Source of the DNA: Schistosoma mansoni
Taxonomy: Eukaryota > Platyhelminthes > Trematoda > Strigeidida > Schistosomatidae
DNA length: 64,000 nucleotides
NCBI RefSeq assembly: GCF_000237925.1
Contig: NC_031498.1
Location: 27,176,963 to 27,240,962, forward strand
Reading direction: 5' to 3'
A model generated the notes under the pieces. It was not told where the DNA came from, made no database searches, and was given only the letters and a program-made list of their open reading frames with translations. The number at the start of each line of letters is the position of its first letter. Positions within the stretch are counted from its first letter, which is position 1. Positions 22,318 to 34,524 of the stretch are shown piece after piece. A program made the position numbers and the translations under genes.

Positions 22318-25128
22318 GGCTAAGAGAAAGAGGATTCCACCTGCAGCCCTTTTAGTGCTACGGCCGGTTCCAAGCCCGGATAATGGAAGAGGGTGGAGCA
22401 TGGGGTCAGCAACCTTGCCAAAAAGCTTAAACCATTTAAGCTCTCCATTGGGAGTTCAAAGATCTTCATTTAGAAGAATTACGACGCCTCATGGTGAAAA
22501 CTGAGACTCTACGAAAGTCACGAGAACGATGCCCCTTCTAACAATCATAGCAACATTTAATATAGATACATGGAATGTCCGAACAGACTTGGAGACCAGG
22601 AGGACCAATTTAATAACTGAGGAAATAAGGAGATACAACCACTCTCTGAATAAATGAAAGCCAACGGACCCAAGCTGTACAGAAAAGATTAGATTCGGGA
22701 GAGATGCTGTTCTTCTCTGGTCATGAATAAGAAAACACATTGCACACATAGGTAGTTGCTCTGATGCTATACAAAGAAGCACAAAAGTCACCTATGAGAT
22801 GGGAATCTCATGGATCCAGAATAATCAAAGCATCCTTCAAGACAAGGAAGGAGGGAATCACAATGAAGGTTATCCAGTACTGTTAGTTCAATTAGGTTAT
22901 CAACGAAGGAGATAAAAGTCAGTTTTATGAAAGGCCACAGTCGATCGTAGAGAAGTGTCTGGGAAGGGATCTGACCATCTTGATTGTCGGAATGTACAAC
23001 ATCGAGTATGAAGATTTACAAATTTATGTCCAGTTAAGAAAATGGTTATAGGTGGCACGATATTCCCTCACAAACTCATACTCAAAGTTACATGGGTCTC
23101 ACCTTGTCACATTACAGAGAACCATATCGATCACTTCTGTACCACTAAAATCTTCAGAAGGTCAATGGAAGACATGAGAACAACGAGTGGAGCTGACATT
23201 GCTTCAGATCACTACCTGATAGTTGCCAAGATGAAAGTCAAGCTAAAGAAGCAGCATCACAGTGGTTTAATATAGCCTTCCTTCGAGATACTGACAAACT
23301 CAACCAATTCAAGATATCTCTCAACAACAGGTTCCAAGCCTTACAAGATCTACTCAAAAAAGAGGTAAGTAATATGGAGGACAGCCGAAAAGGAATAATA
23401 ACTGCACTAATTTTAACGTGCAAGAGGTGCTGGGCCGCAAGAACCACCACTACAAAGAATGGATCTCAATCGATATCCTGGTCAGGATTCAAGGATGGGA
23501 GAACAAGAAGACAGCAGTTAACAGCAGTCGAACAAGGACACAGTAAGTCAAAGCTCAGATCGATTACACAGAAGCAAACAAGCAAGTGAAGAGGGGCATG
23601 AGAGCTGACAAGCAAAACTACGTGGAAGACCTAGTAGCGACGACGGAAAAAACTGCAAAAGAAGGAAATGTGAGATAAGTATATGGTACAACGAAGAAAC
23701 TGGTAGGGAAATATAGTAAATCAGGGTGACCTGTCAGGAACAAAGAAGGCAAGACAATCATTGAGATTCGAGAACAGTGGAACAGATGGGTGGAACACTT
23801 TGAGGAACTCGTGAAAAGGCAAGCCCCAATGAATCTACCGGACATCAAAGCAACACACGTTGACCTTCCTACAGATGTCACTCCGACAACGATCGAAGCA
23901 ATCAGGATGTCCACCACACAAATATAGAGTGGGAAAGAATCAGGACCTGACAATATATCACCTGAAGCACTGAAGGAAGACATAGAAGTAACCGTGAAGC
24001 CGCTCCACATTTTATTCAAAAGGATTCGGGAGGGGAAACTATTACCCATGGACTGGAAAGAAGGACAATTTATCAAGATACCAAAGAAAGGAGATCTCAG
24101 CAAGCGTGAGAACTACAGGGGCATCACACTACTATCAACACCACGAAACGTTTTCAACAGAGTGTTGCCGAACCAAAGTAGAGAATCAGCAGACACCCAA
24201 CTTCGAGATCAACAGACTGAATTCCGTAAGGACCGGTCGTGCACAGACCAAATCGTGACACTACGAATAATTGTTTAACAAACAATTGAATTGAACACGC
24301 CACTGTACATAAACTCCTTTGACTTTTAGAAAGAGTTTGACAATGTGGATAGGAGAACCCTTCGGGACCTTCTTTGACACTATGGTTAACCTGAGAAGAT
24401 AATCAACGTTATACGGAATTCATACTACGGACTACACTGCAAAGTCGTGCATTGAGGACAGCTGACAGACGCATTCCAAGTGAGGACTGGAATCAGACAA
24501 GGCTGCCTACCTTCCCTCTTTCCCTTTCTTCTGGTAATTGACTGGACTATGAGGACCTCTACATCTGACAGGAATCACAGAATACAATCGAGGATTGTAT
24601 GCAACTAGACGATTTGGACTTCATAGATGACCTGGTCCTTCTATCCCATATACAAGGACAAATTCAGGTCAAGACAACCATTGTAGCAAAAGCCTCCATA
24701 GCAGTGAGCCTCAACATACACAGGGAAAAAAGTAAGGTCCTTAAATACAACACGGAGAACATCAACCCAATCACACTTGACGGAGAAGCTGTGGAAGAAA
24801 GGGAAACTTCCACGTACCTGAACAGCATCATCGATGAACAAGGAGGATCTGATGAAGATGCGAACGCAAGGACTGGCAAAACAAGTGCCGCATTCCTACA
24901 GTTAAAGAACATATTGAGCTCAAAACATTGTTAAAGTCAGAATCTTTAATACCAACGTCTACACAGTTCTACTGTATGAAGCTGAAACGTAGAGAACTAT
25001 CACAACCATCATCAAGAATAACGGTATCTGTAGTCAGTTGTCCACTAAAAATACTCATTGTCCGTCTGCCGAATATCAGCTTCCATCTGAACAGGAAATT
25101 AGGAAAAGACGCTACTTTATTTACATAG
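22318..25128 (+). mobile_element. RTE LINE (SR2-like), long degraded copy
   Basis: This is the longest LINE copy in the window. In order it holds a 5' region, an apurinic endonuclease domain (about 22530-23275: TWNVRTD, then WVSPCHITENHIDH and GADIASDHYLIVAKMK), a linker, and a reverse transcriptase (about 23990-24930). The RT shows IPKKGDLSKRENYRGITLL, DRSCTDQIVTLR and the catalytic-box relative FIDDLVLL. The frame changes several times and there are many stops, so it is dead. It stops near 25128, short of the family 3' tail seen at 13858. Weak upstream homology makes the 5' end approximate. Confidence 0.85.
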
Positions 25129-26167
25129 GCTCTCTTTCAATTGGCTGAAAGTAGCTTCAATACAAAATTATAAGTACGGGTTCGCAAAGAACAATATGGG
25201 AATTCGAAATTTGAAAAGAATGTGAGTTACTAAAAATGTCTCAGAATTAACCAACAGTCTATTCTACCAACACGAACTTTTATTTACTATTCTCGATAAT
25301 TTTCCTTCTGCTTTCGACACATCTATTTTGATCGACCATTTTCTTGACTTGATTCCTCATCTCATCGTTTATCACTTTTATTTTCTTATTGATTGGCAGA
25401 CTGAATCTATTTTTTATACTTATGGTGACCGTTGTTTAAACTGACTACCAAGGTTCTGAAACTCCCCTCTTCTTTTTCTTAGTATTTCTTCGATCCAATA
25501 ATTTAAAGTGTTCCCCCAAAATGATTTCTATGCGTTAGTATAAGCAACAACACTTGAAAAAACTACGAAGAGGTTAGTATCTATTTCCATACAGAACTAC
25601 TAGATCACAGAATTGGATGCCTCGAATGATATCACTAGTTGTCACTTATTCCAATCCATATAGAGTTGAAATCTTGAAGTTATTGTCTCCTCGAGGAATT
25701 CATATAGAAACTAACTATGACTGAAAGTACGATTAATACTTCGAACAGTCCATCTACCACAGTTCTTCAAACTATATCAGTTTTATAATAAAAAAAGGAC
25801 GATCTTCAGTTTCAACAGATCAATCTCTGTAAAACACTTAACTAAGCAACCTATTTAGTCCGATTAATCTACTAACAAATGTAGATGAATTCAAGTTATA
25901 ATAAGCTTGTAAACTAACAAGTATATATGTGTATATTGATTTAATTTAGTGTATAATTTATAATAAAACTTCAAATCTCTCAGTCTTATATGAAAAACAT
26001 GAACTAAAGTGTATTACATAGATGATACATTATCAAAGTTCATTTTAGAATAGATTGTATTTTGAATTGTATATTCAATGTATATTGAATTGAATCGATG
26101 TATTTGTTCTATACAAAGTATATTAAAAATGATTTTAATTTAAGTATGAATAGCATAAAATTATGTT
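25129..26167. other. Non-coding stretches, 25129-26167, 26496-26876 and 27573-28010
   Basis: AT-rich. 26553-26740 has faint likeness to the TGTAGTG LTR family on the minus strand (ATAAGTAACATGTAACACA, then GAGTTGAAGAGAACAGGAAC) but is too eroded to call. Confidence 0.4.
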
Positions 26168-26495
26168 CAAATATGTATAAGTTCACTTGATATTGTTTAG
26201 ATAGTGGCTAGCAGTGGAATCCAAGACGCACGTTTCGTCCTATTTGGGACTCGTCAGTTGGATGTACCTGCATCTCAGAGTTGATATTCACTCTGGGACT
26301 CGAACCCAATACCTCTCGCTTTAAACGTCACTATGTTATCCACTTAGGTACTGAATCCTGATAGCCACTTGCTTGTGCAATGGGGTGAAGTTTAATGGCA
26401 TTCAAAGTGAAAGGTATTGGGTTCGAGTCTCAGAGTGAACATCATCTCCGAGATGCAGGTACATCCAGCTGACAAGTCCCAAATATGTATAAGTT
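26168..26495. repeat. Sm-alpha-like SINE inverted pair with 16-bp target duplication
   Basis: A minus-strand copy (about 26195-26385) meets a plus-strand copy (about 26390-26480) at the tRNA-like region. The pair is flanked by the direct repeat CAAATATGTATAAGTT at 26168-26183 and 26480-26495. The right copy ends inside ribozyme stem II (AAGTCCCAAATA), where its last bases overlap the target repeat. A long target duplication fits LINE-type target-primed insertion of the pair as one event. Confidence 0.75.
26211..26271 (-). ncRNA. Hammerhead ribozyme, Sm-alpha type
   Basis: The minus strand keeps CTGACGA, stem II GTCC/GGAC, GAAA, stem III ACGTGCGT and GUC. It is essentially the same variant as at 18296-18356. 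Confidence 0.7.
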
Positions 26496-26876
26496 TTATT
26501 AAATGAATTATAGTTAGCAAGTTTAAACTGCTTTAAACTTTGTTGATACTGTGATGTATGTTACTTATGTCTGTCGATATAAGTAACATGTAACACATAT
26601 CAGAAGTGGAATGCATGTTAGAAGAAAGCTGAGAAGATTGAGTTGAAGAGAACAGGAACGGAAATAGAAAGGAATTGTGAATTGGAAGAATCAAACAGAA
26701 TATGAGGTGCGATTGATGGAATTTCGCAAATGAAATATTTAATGTATGGTTCTCTTTTTTTTCTGGTTAGCGTTTTTTAGCAAGTTAGTTTTCTATGGGA
26801 TGTGGTCGCTAATCCCATGCATAATCCCCTCCTTTGTCCGGCCCTGGGACCGGCAGTACCCCAGAGGAGCTCCGGA

Positions 26877-27572
26877 CGGGATCTCAACATACACAAAGGG
26901 GGAAACAAGACTTTCCGACACAACACAACGTGCATCAATCGAATCACACTAGACGGAGAAGCTTTGGAGGACGTAAAAACATTTACATATATGGGTAGCA
27001 TCACCGATGAATACGGTGGATGTGATACAGTTGTGGAGACGCGAATCGGCAAAGCATGAGCAGCATATCTACAGTTGAAGAACATCTGGAACTCAAAACA
27101 ACTGTCTGTCAATCAACACCAAGATCAGAATTTTCACTACAAATGTCAAGACAGTTCTACTGTATGAGGCGGAAACCTGGAGAGCTATGAAATCCATCAT
27201 CCAGAAGATACAAGTATTTATTAACAGCTGTCTACGCAAAATACTTCGGATCCATTGGCCAGACACTATCAGCAACAAGTTACTATGGGAGACAACAAAC
27301 CAGATTGCAACGGAGGAAGAAATCAGGAAGAAGTACTGGAAGTGGATAGGACAAATATTGAAGAAAGTACCCAACTGAGTCACATGGAATCCTGAAGGTC
27401 AAAGGAGAAGAGGAAGACCAAATAACACATTACGCCGAGAAATGGAGACATATGTGAGAAGAATGAACAAGAATCGGATAGAACTAGAAAGGAAGATCCA
27501 GGACAATGTGGACTGACGAATGCTGATCGGCGGCCTATACTCCATTGGGGTTAACAGGTGTACGTAAGTATG
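26877..27572 (+). mobile_element. RTE LINE, 3' third fragment
   Basis: It encodes the late RT region ([36 protein letters not shown]) and the C-terminal region ([17 protein letters not shown]). It ends with ACAGGTGTACGTAAGTA. Frame changes and stops are present. The stretch just upstream (26812-26876) is GC-rich (GGACCGGCAGTACCCC) and is not part of this domain order, so the 5' junction looks rearranged. Confidence 0.8.
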
Positions 27573-28010
27573 TTAGTCTCATATTTTGTGAAGACATTCT
27601 ATAATTTTATATAATTAACAGTAAATAGGTCCTCCCCATCCGAGTTCTTGCTCATTACAATACCATTATCTAAATTTTTAATTTTCCGTACATTATTAAA
27701 TACTTCATCATAACTCTCTATTACAAACTTAACCCAATAACAAATTAATCGAATTATACTTAACAATGTTGGTGCATTTAATGACTGTATGGTTCAACAA
27801 ACCTTATTTCAGAAAAAAAAGACACCAATCAATGAGAACTGTGCAAGTGAATTATACCAGTGAAATTTCATTATTGTCTGGACTTTCTCACATATAATTT
27901 AATTTCATTTATGTCCTTTAGTTGGAAGCAGTTCATGGGAACATTTAGACTGAAGTACTGTTTGTATATACATGTTAATAAAACAAATAGATAGTCTCAA
28001 GGAAATACTG

Positions 28011-28311
28011 TAGTGAACAAAACACAGGTTGGAGACAATCGAATGTATTTAAGCACAAATTACAGACTATCTCACTAATTTCTGATAACCATACAGTAAA
28101 CAGTTAATTTGAAAAATAACACTCAATTGTCTCAATCTTCTCTGTTCCTTCTGCAATTATAAGTCCGTCTTATCTGATTTCATTGTTCATGCATTCTCGT
28201 GCCGATCGCGCTTCATTCCTGTTCGTTCCTTCTCGATCTTCTGCCAAAATACATTCTATGTTTGACCATCACCATATGCTACTTATATGGATATAAGTAG
28301 ACCACACTACA
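28011..28311 (+). repeat. Solo LTR (TGTAGTG...CACTACA family), 301 bp
   Basis: The ends are TGTAGTGAAC and CCACACTACA, flanked by ATAC at 28007-28010 and 28312-28315. It is the best-preserved copy of this family in the window. No coding part is attached. Confidence 0.7.
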
Positions 28312-28745
28312 ATACATATTCAAGTTGTAAACAGTATAATCCTTAAAGAATTAGTAGATTATTTACATCATTTTGTTATTTATAGTTGCGTAATGTTTAA
28401 TTTACGTCAATTTTTCTCAGATTATACACCCTTTTAATTTTTCTTTCATCAAAGAGGTTTTTCACTGTTTATTTCTTTATCATAGAATATCTACGGCTTC
28501 CAAGAGCGCTAAGAATGATTTCATGCATGATAATCATTAACCTATTCTAATCTTTCTAATTATTTCCAATGGGGTTTTTACATATGACTTAATCTTTGAA
28601 TTGATTCGAAACTAATAAATTGGATTCAAGACGATTGTTAGATGGTATTCTCAGCAAGTATTGGAAATAATTCATTGTCAAATTTATTCCACTGAAATGT
28701 GAAATTATTTAGCTTAACAGTTAAATCATAAAACCCCATTAGTCA

Positions 28746-28880
28746 AATTGCAGATTCAGATTCAGATTTGTGTAGTAAGGACAGAAGGCCTGCAGCCTAT
28801 GTTATTCCTTTTCTAGTATGCTTCTGTGAGTGTCTAGTTTTCTCTTGAATGAATCAATTGACAGTGCAGAGAATTTTTAG
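28746..28880 (-). repeat. CR1-like LINE 3' end, fragment
   Basis: It begins CAGATTCAGATTCAGATTTG and continues with GGACAGAAGGCCTGCAGCCT. This parallels the CAGTTTCAGTTTCAGTTTGG start of the CR1-like copy at 38600. Only the 3' end is present. Confidence 0.5.
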
Positions 28881-28945
28881 AAACTTGGAACTCAGGTCAA
28901 TCAGCAATCAAAAAACACACTAAAATCGATCCAATTTATCAATCG

Positions 28946-29275
28946 ATCAGCAACTTATGGTCGAACGTAAGAACAAAAATCAAATCAATGGGAGATACAA
29001 CCAAAATAAAGAAGTAAACAATGACAAGTTAATGGCCAACAATAACCAATCAAGATCAAGGTCTACAAGACAAGCCATGAGCCATATGTGGAAAAATTCA
29101 AACACTTCACTTCTACCTGAAGTTTGTGCTGATGATGTTGTTCAGAAGAACAATGAAAGCTCCATGACCAAACCATTTAGCTTAGAGAACAAAACTCCAT
29201 CAAAATTATCCACCTGAGCTACAAGCCTTCTCCACCACATTAAACAGTGTGGATCCCAGTTCAGTTAAATGCTAA
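28946..29275 (+). repeat. Dispersed repeat, unclassified
   Basis: It is open for 86 codons (28957-29217) and shares AAACACTTCACTTCTACCTG and ACCAAACCATTTAGC with 18765-18877 in inverted orientation. It shares GAGCTACAAGCCTTCTCCAC with 11685-11710. Repetition and lack of known domains argue against a host gene. Confidence 0.45.
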
Positions 29276-30814
29276 TTGTATTTCCATGACCTAACAACAC
29301 GTCAGATATATTAGGTCTAAACTATGTTTGCTATATTTCCCCTATTAAACGTTATGTCTTATTTGGTGCACAATTTATATTATAATGGGTTGAATGTTTT
29401 TGTTATGTATTTTATGAAACTAACAATAACAGATCTCAAAATTATTGAAGGAACTTTTTAGTCGTTCGGCACATTGTTGTTGTCATGTCTGTCCTTGTTA
29501 TGTCTGAGGAATGATTAGTTGGCTTATCCTTGGCACTTAAACCCTAACTCCGACAATGTATGGTTTGAACACAAAGATTAGTTATATGGATTTATTTGAT
29601 TTTTTTCAAAACTACATGATAGTAGTTAACATAATTTGTAGATGTGTAGCAGCTGACAATGCTCCAAACGTTAATATCATCTTGGTAGACGAATGTGTAC
29701 TTCTAACCCTCGATCCGGTTCCTTTCTAGCTGGCTAAGTAATCTTGACCTCACGAAATTCCATTCTTAAACAAATATACTCTTTCCTCTAGATTAGTACT
29801 TGCCTCTTTATTATTCAATCTCGAGTGGGGTAAAAAAATGTAGTAAAAGCTTGAAATCCCTGATATTTGATTATGCTCAAACCAGTTCTTCTGATAACTA
29901 TGCGAAAATACCCATTCCATTGAATGCTAAACCTATGCATCTCTTCAAATTTATGTCAGATAAACATTCTACTGTAAGTTCTGTCCTGCATAATTTAATT
30001 TTATACAACTTACGTGTGCCGATATGATGGATTATTGTTCATTATGAGTTCGTTTTCGGTAGATTTGTGTTTTCGACTAGTTTATGTTTGTTATGATAAC
30101 TATAACACCTGAAAGTGGAGTTTTAAATTCAACACCTTGACAAGATATTTAGGTATCATCAATAATGTTTGTGATAATGTCTACATAAGACACTCAAACC
30201 TCAAGTTTAACTACTAGTTATGTTGTGTTCTTTATAAAATACCTTAGAATAAACCTTGACGGATTATTTACTAATAGCATTTTTAAGAACATAATAACTA
30301 TCTCAAGGATGAAATCTAAACCCAATTTGTTGATTTTTCTGATGTACTAAATAGTTTATTACATATTTTAAACAAACATGTTCGTACTGAATGAACGTTG
30401 ATCAAATTCTATCCTTCAGTTGTCAATATCGCCTCCAGTTTAGGTGACTGGACATCTTGAAGTACTGTATTCTATATCAGATGGCTGGAGACAGTTGACA
30501 GGAAATCCTACTACACTTTCGTTTCGTAATGGCTGTCACCCATCACATAGGTTATTTACGATCTCGGAAGAACAATACTACCAGCTAGATTCTAAGCCAC
30601 GTCAGAGATTTTGTTCACATGAGAACTAACTTCTTATAGAACTTACATATCAATACTAGCATCGAACAGACTTAGCTCAATTTAAAACGACTTGCATGTG
30701 TATCTTTGTAACTTTCATGTATTCACAAATCCTATATATCCTTATACTTTTATTTATGATAATAATATCAATAAAAAAATTCGGACTACAGCAAACAGCT
30801 ATAACTCTTTGTAC
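29276..30814. other. Non-coding stretches, 28312-28745 and 29276-30814
   Basis: The open frames at 29800-30027 and 30444-30629 have no recognised domain. Nothing else is supported. Confidence 0.45.
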
Positions 30815-31090
30815 TGTAGTGAACAAGAACTCACATAGGGACAACTGAATGTATTTGAACACCAAACTACAGAATCTCTTAGTACAAACTGAAAACCATA
30901 CAGTAAATTACTCATTTGCAAAATATCAGTCATTAGTCACATTCTTTATTGTTCCTCCATTTCTACACCAATCATTCTCTGTTCTCGTTCTGTTTTCTTC
31001 GATCTTCTTAACCTTTTGCCTCCAGACATTTCACTTTTGATTAATGTTTCGTACTACTTATATCTATCGACATCAGAAGCACACACCACA
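30815..31090 (+). repeat. Solo LTR (TGTAGTG family), diverged, 276 bp
   Basis: The start is TGTAGTGAACAAGAAC and the end is CACACACCACA. The flanks are GTAC and GTAT, a near-match 4-bp duplication. It is older than the 28011 copy. Confidence 0.55.
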
Positions 31091-31478
31091 GTATTGATTC
31101 CTACAAATAGTTGATACTACATCCAATGTTTGACCTTAAAGTAATCTTATGTTATATGTGTATATACCGTTACAACATATAACGAATCATATTTCCAAGT
31201 TGTTCATCGTCTATTTAATCGCGGGTTCTGTAAATTCATCTACCATAATGTACAAATACGTATATCTACCGTAATATGATACCATAACCTACTAGAAAAA
31301 TCATATAGAGTTTATTAAAAACTACGTAATATCTCGAAATAATGCCGATATTAGTACGTTGTTCAATATTTCCAATTACATTGTTTATGTGTATATGTGG
31401 GGATTGAAAAAATATGTTTATCTTCATTACGTTTTTTAAAAATTCATCTTGCACCATTTGTTTTACGATAGCTCATAT

Positions 31479-31777
31479 TGTAGTGCGGTCTACTTGTATC
31501 CATATAAGTGGTATATGGTAATGGTCAGACATAGAATGTATTTTGGCAGAAGACCGATAAGGAAACAACTGAAATGAAACGCAGTTGACAGGAAAATGCA
31601 AAAACAATGAAGTCAGAGAAGATAGACTGATATTTGCTGGAGAAACAGTCAAGATTGAGACAGTTGATTGTTATTTTTCAAATTAACTGTTTGCTGTATG
31701 GTTAACAAAATTTAGTGAGATAGTCTGTAATTTGTGCTTACATTCAATTGCCCCCATTCGTGTTCTCGTTTACTACA
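31479..31777 (-). repeat. Solo LTR (TGTAGTG family), 299 bp
   Basis: On the plus strand the block reads TGTAGTGCGGTC to TTTACTACA, the complement of the family orientation. It lies 388 bp from the plus-strand copy at 30815, so the two form a loose inverted pair. Confidence 0.6.
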
Positions 31778-32002
31778 ATACTAGAAATTCTAATAGTCGA
31801 TCAGTTGAATAAAATAAACAGATATATAGAATCTACGTGAATTGTTTCTTGAGTAATGACCTATGTCGTGTCATTCATTTCTTAATGCTGATCGAATTAT
31901 TATCGATCAAGTTGCAACATAGTTATTAATTCAAATGATTGAATATACTGTACACTAGAATTGATGTTGAATAGTTGAAAGTGTAAATTCACTAAGGAGA
32001 AC

Positions 32003-32715
32003 GGCGAGATTATAATTTATGGACGACCTATGAACGGATCTCAAATGACCTTGAGAAACACTAGCCAATCAAAAAACAGTTGGTACGGAATAAAAATATA
32101 TTACACGAAACCAAAGAATCAAAATGGATACACTTCTTTTACATGGTCCAAAAAATTGTCAGGGTTAGAAATAAATTCAATAGTTCTAAAATCGTAATGC
32201 ATACGGTAGACGAACTCATACATATGGCTTCATAATAATCGGTATCTGGAGCCATGATAAGATCGCGAAATCTCTCTAAGCCTCTACCACATAGCTTCAA
32301 TATTGTTTGTGTGTACTCCGGTTGTGTAAGCTTGTCATTTTTATTGCGTATATAACATTACAATACTCATACCACTGAACAACCGAAGCTTCAGTAACAT
32401 CTGCGAATATTACTGGTGCTTTTATCATACAGTTTGCAGCAATTATTATAATTTGACGTCTTCCTCCAACATATATTACATGGAAGGACAATATCACGGT
32501 AGTCTACACAAGGTCCGCAAGTCATCTGATTACCGCGACTACAGATAAAGGAACTTTTTAATAGTCCCATTAATTGTAGCCACTTAATTGTCACGTCTTC
32601 TCTAAAATCCTCTGTAAACCGACCGTACATAAGCATTAGGTACTGAAGTTGGCTCCGTGACCTTGAAATCCATCAAACGCTTTTGATTGACTCGTCAATG
32701 AATTATAGTCTCGCC
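32003..32715 (-). mobile_element. Merlin-type DNA transposon, internally deleted, with target duplication
   Basis: The termini GGCGAGATTATAATTTATGG and its near-complement (AATTATAGTCTCGCC) bound 713 bp. The flanks AGGAGAAC (31995-32002) and GGGAGAAC (32716-32723) match at 7 of 8 bases, the target length known for Merlin. The minus strand encodes an N-terminal piece with two cysteine pairs (FICSRGNQMTCGPC, then LPCNIC) and a VVQWYEYCN motif seen in this family. Eroded C-terminal coding follows toward the left end. The transposase middle is missing, so the element could not move on its own. Confidence 0.7.
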
Positions 32716-33039
32716 GGGAGAACCTATTCCTTCAAATCTGGCGGCCTGTTTAAACACCTGGGCTACCTGTTCCTGTCATCTAGATATTTCAACAAGTAAT
32801 CTAATTTTGTTTATTTTAATACATCATTATGCCTATTAATCGCACAACCTATTCAGGTGCGTTTCTGAAAAGTGTAAGACCTTTTGCTGTAAAGGTTACA
32901 GAAGGCCTAATCAGAAATATCGTGGTTGCTGGCAATATGCAGCGAGAAGAATGTTTATTATCCAGATGTCGATTGACTAGGCTGCTAACTTCTAACTGGT
33001 GATCACTCAATATTTTTCGTCAGGAAGGACGAAGAAGTA

Positions 33040-33126
33040 AGAAACGGAAACTTGTTGAAGTACTTTGTGCTGAGAATTCTATATTGTACCAAAAATATAA
33101 TATTGAATAAAGCTAATAATAATAAT
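33040..33126 (+). repeat. LINE-like 3' tail with (TAA)n
   Basis: The stretch TATTGAATAAAGC followed by TAATAATAATAA is the same 3' end found reversed at 63938-64000. The body to its left is not recognised. Confidence 0.45.
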
Positions 33127-33351
33127 AAGATTGTACGTATGCTTTGTTGGTGGGTCTCAACTATTATGAAATTAAGGTTTCTAGTCAACTACTTCCAACC
33201 ACCTCGTATAGTCTCATAGACTAGTGTGCATATAGCAACTTGATTGAAAGGATTCTATAAGCAACATAATGAGACTGATCACTACTCAATGATTAGACAA
33301 TGTAATTGGTTAAATGTAACTAATCAGTTTTATATTAACACTTTATATATT

Positions 33352-33352
<1 letters not shown>

Positions 33353-33401
<49 letters not shown>
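33353..33401 (+). repeat. TA microsatellite
   Basis: Uninterrupted TA dinucleotides for about 48 bases. Confidence 0.95.
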
Positions 33402-33402
<1 letters not shown>

Positions 33403-33564
33403 CTGCTTTCTCTCAAATCTCTTCCATCACTTAATATAAACGTGAAGAACATAAATGTATCGATTCAGTTATCCTAAAGGATCACATTTTAAAAAGCGTT
33501 TAAAAAAATTCAGTCAACATCAAAACATAACATTGAACATCAGATATGCGTTGAGGTTATTATA

Positions 33565-34125
33565 ATTTTATAGTTGAATTTATGAGTCATTTGAAGCTAG
33601 ACCACCATGAAAAACCTGGTTGCACTAGACGGCCGTTTCGTCCTATTGTGAGACTCCTCAGCAGTGTGCATCCACGATCGCGCCTCACGAGATTCGAACC
33701 CAGGACCTATTATTTTCGCGCGCGAACGCCTAACCTCTGGATCACTGGGCCGGCATCTAATGGTACTTTCTAGGGTTCTAGTGAGAAGCAGTGACCAGAG
33801 TTCAACCAGGTCTGTTATGAGATAGTAACTTGCTGAAGACAATGATGGACGGTCGCTCAATTTCGTGAATCGGCTGAAGCTAGACATTACCACCGTTAGA
33901 TGCCGGCTTAGTGGTCTAGTGGTTAAGCGCTCGCGCGCGAGACTGAAAGGTTCTGGGTTGGAATCTCGCAAGGCGGGATCGTAGGTGCGTACTGCTGAGG
34001 AGTCCTACAATAGGAAGAAACTGCCGTTCAGTGCTTTCAGGTTTTCCATGGTGGTCTAGCTTCAATTGACTAATGAATTCAACTATAAAATTACTAAGAT
34101 CTCCACAAAACTTCTGTTACTATTA
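33565..34125. repeat. SINE family B, head-to-head pair, right half full length
   Basis: A minus-strand copy (about 33565-33768) is followed by a full plus-strand copy (about 33769-34125). The plus copy reads leader, tRNA-like part, ribozyme and 3' end AAATTACTAAGATCTCCAC. It therefore gives the complete family order. The right ribozyme keeps CTGAGGA and GAAA, but stem III is mismatched. The left one is listed separately. Confidence 0.8.
33622..33672 (-). ncRNA. Hammerhead ribozyme (type I), SINE B, intact core
   Basis: The minus strand reads CTGAGGA, stem II GTCT-CACAATA-GGAC (one wobble), GAAA, stem III ACGGCCGT and GUC. The core is complete. Stem I is ACTG against TAGT, with a wobble. Confidence 0.65.
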
Positions 34126-34524
34126 TTATTTTTATTATTGACAAAATGAATTCAGGGAAGTTTCGTATGAACTGAACTACACCATAGATTTGTTTCTGAT
34201 GAAAAAACGTCTATTCTGATATACATAAACAAAAGTACAACTTATATACATATATGAATTAATTTATTCCATATACATTTTATGTTAATAAATAATTAAA
34301 TTCATGATTAGTTAGAAAATAAATCTGAGTTATCCATTACACAATTCAATAGTCTAGAATATGTAAATGAAAAGGTAGTGAATGGTATAACTTTTCTTTT
34401 TACTAAGAGAATGTTTCATCTTTTCTTTTCTTACCTACAAAATGAAATAATATTATCTATTTTAAAATTAATATTTGCATATTATGCACTACTGATAAGC
34501 ATATATAAGTAGAGTGGAATCAAT
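34126..34524. other. Non-coding stretches, 34126-34524, 36238-36546 and 36873-37157
   Basis: AT-rich, without a recognisable feature. Confidence 0.5.

Larger units (their letters stand above)
32716..33564. other. Non-coding stretches, 31091-31478, 31778-32002 and 32716-33564
   Basis: Apart from the LINE-like tail and the TA run, I see no feature. Confidence 0.45.

Noticed and set aside
23618-24103. 161-codon minus-strand open frame
   Set aside because: It is antisense to the RTE reverse transcriptase, whose recognisable peptides are on the plus strand.
28957-29217. 86-codon plus-strand open frame as a host gene
   Set aside because: Parts of it occur at 18765-18877 in reverse orientation, so it is more likely a dispersed repeat.
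33597-33971. 124-codon open frame on the minus strand
   Set aside because: It runs through both halves of a SINE B inverted pair; similar open stretches recur in other copies, so it is a by-product of the repeat.
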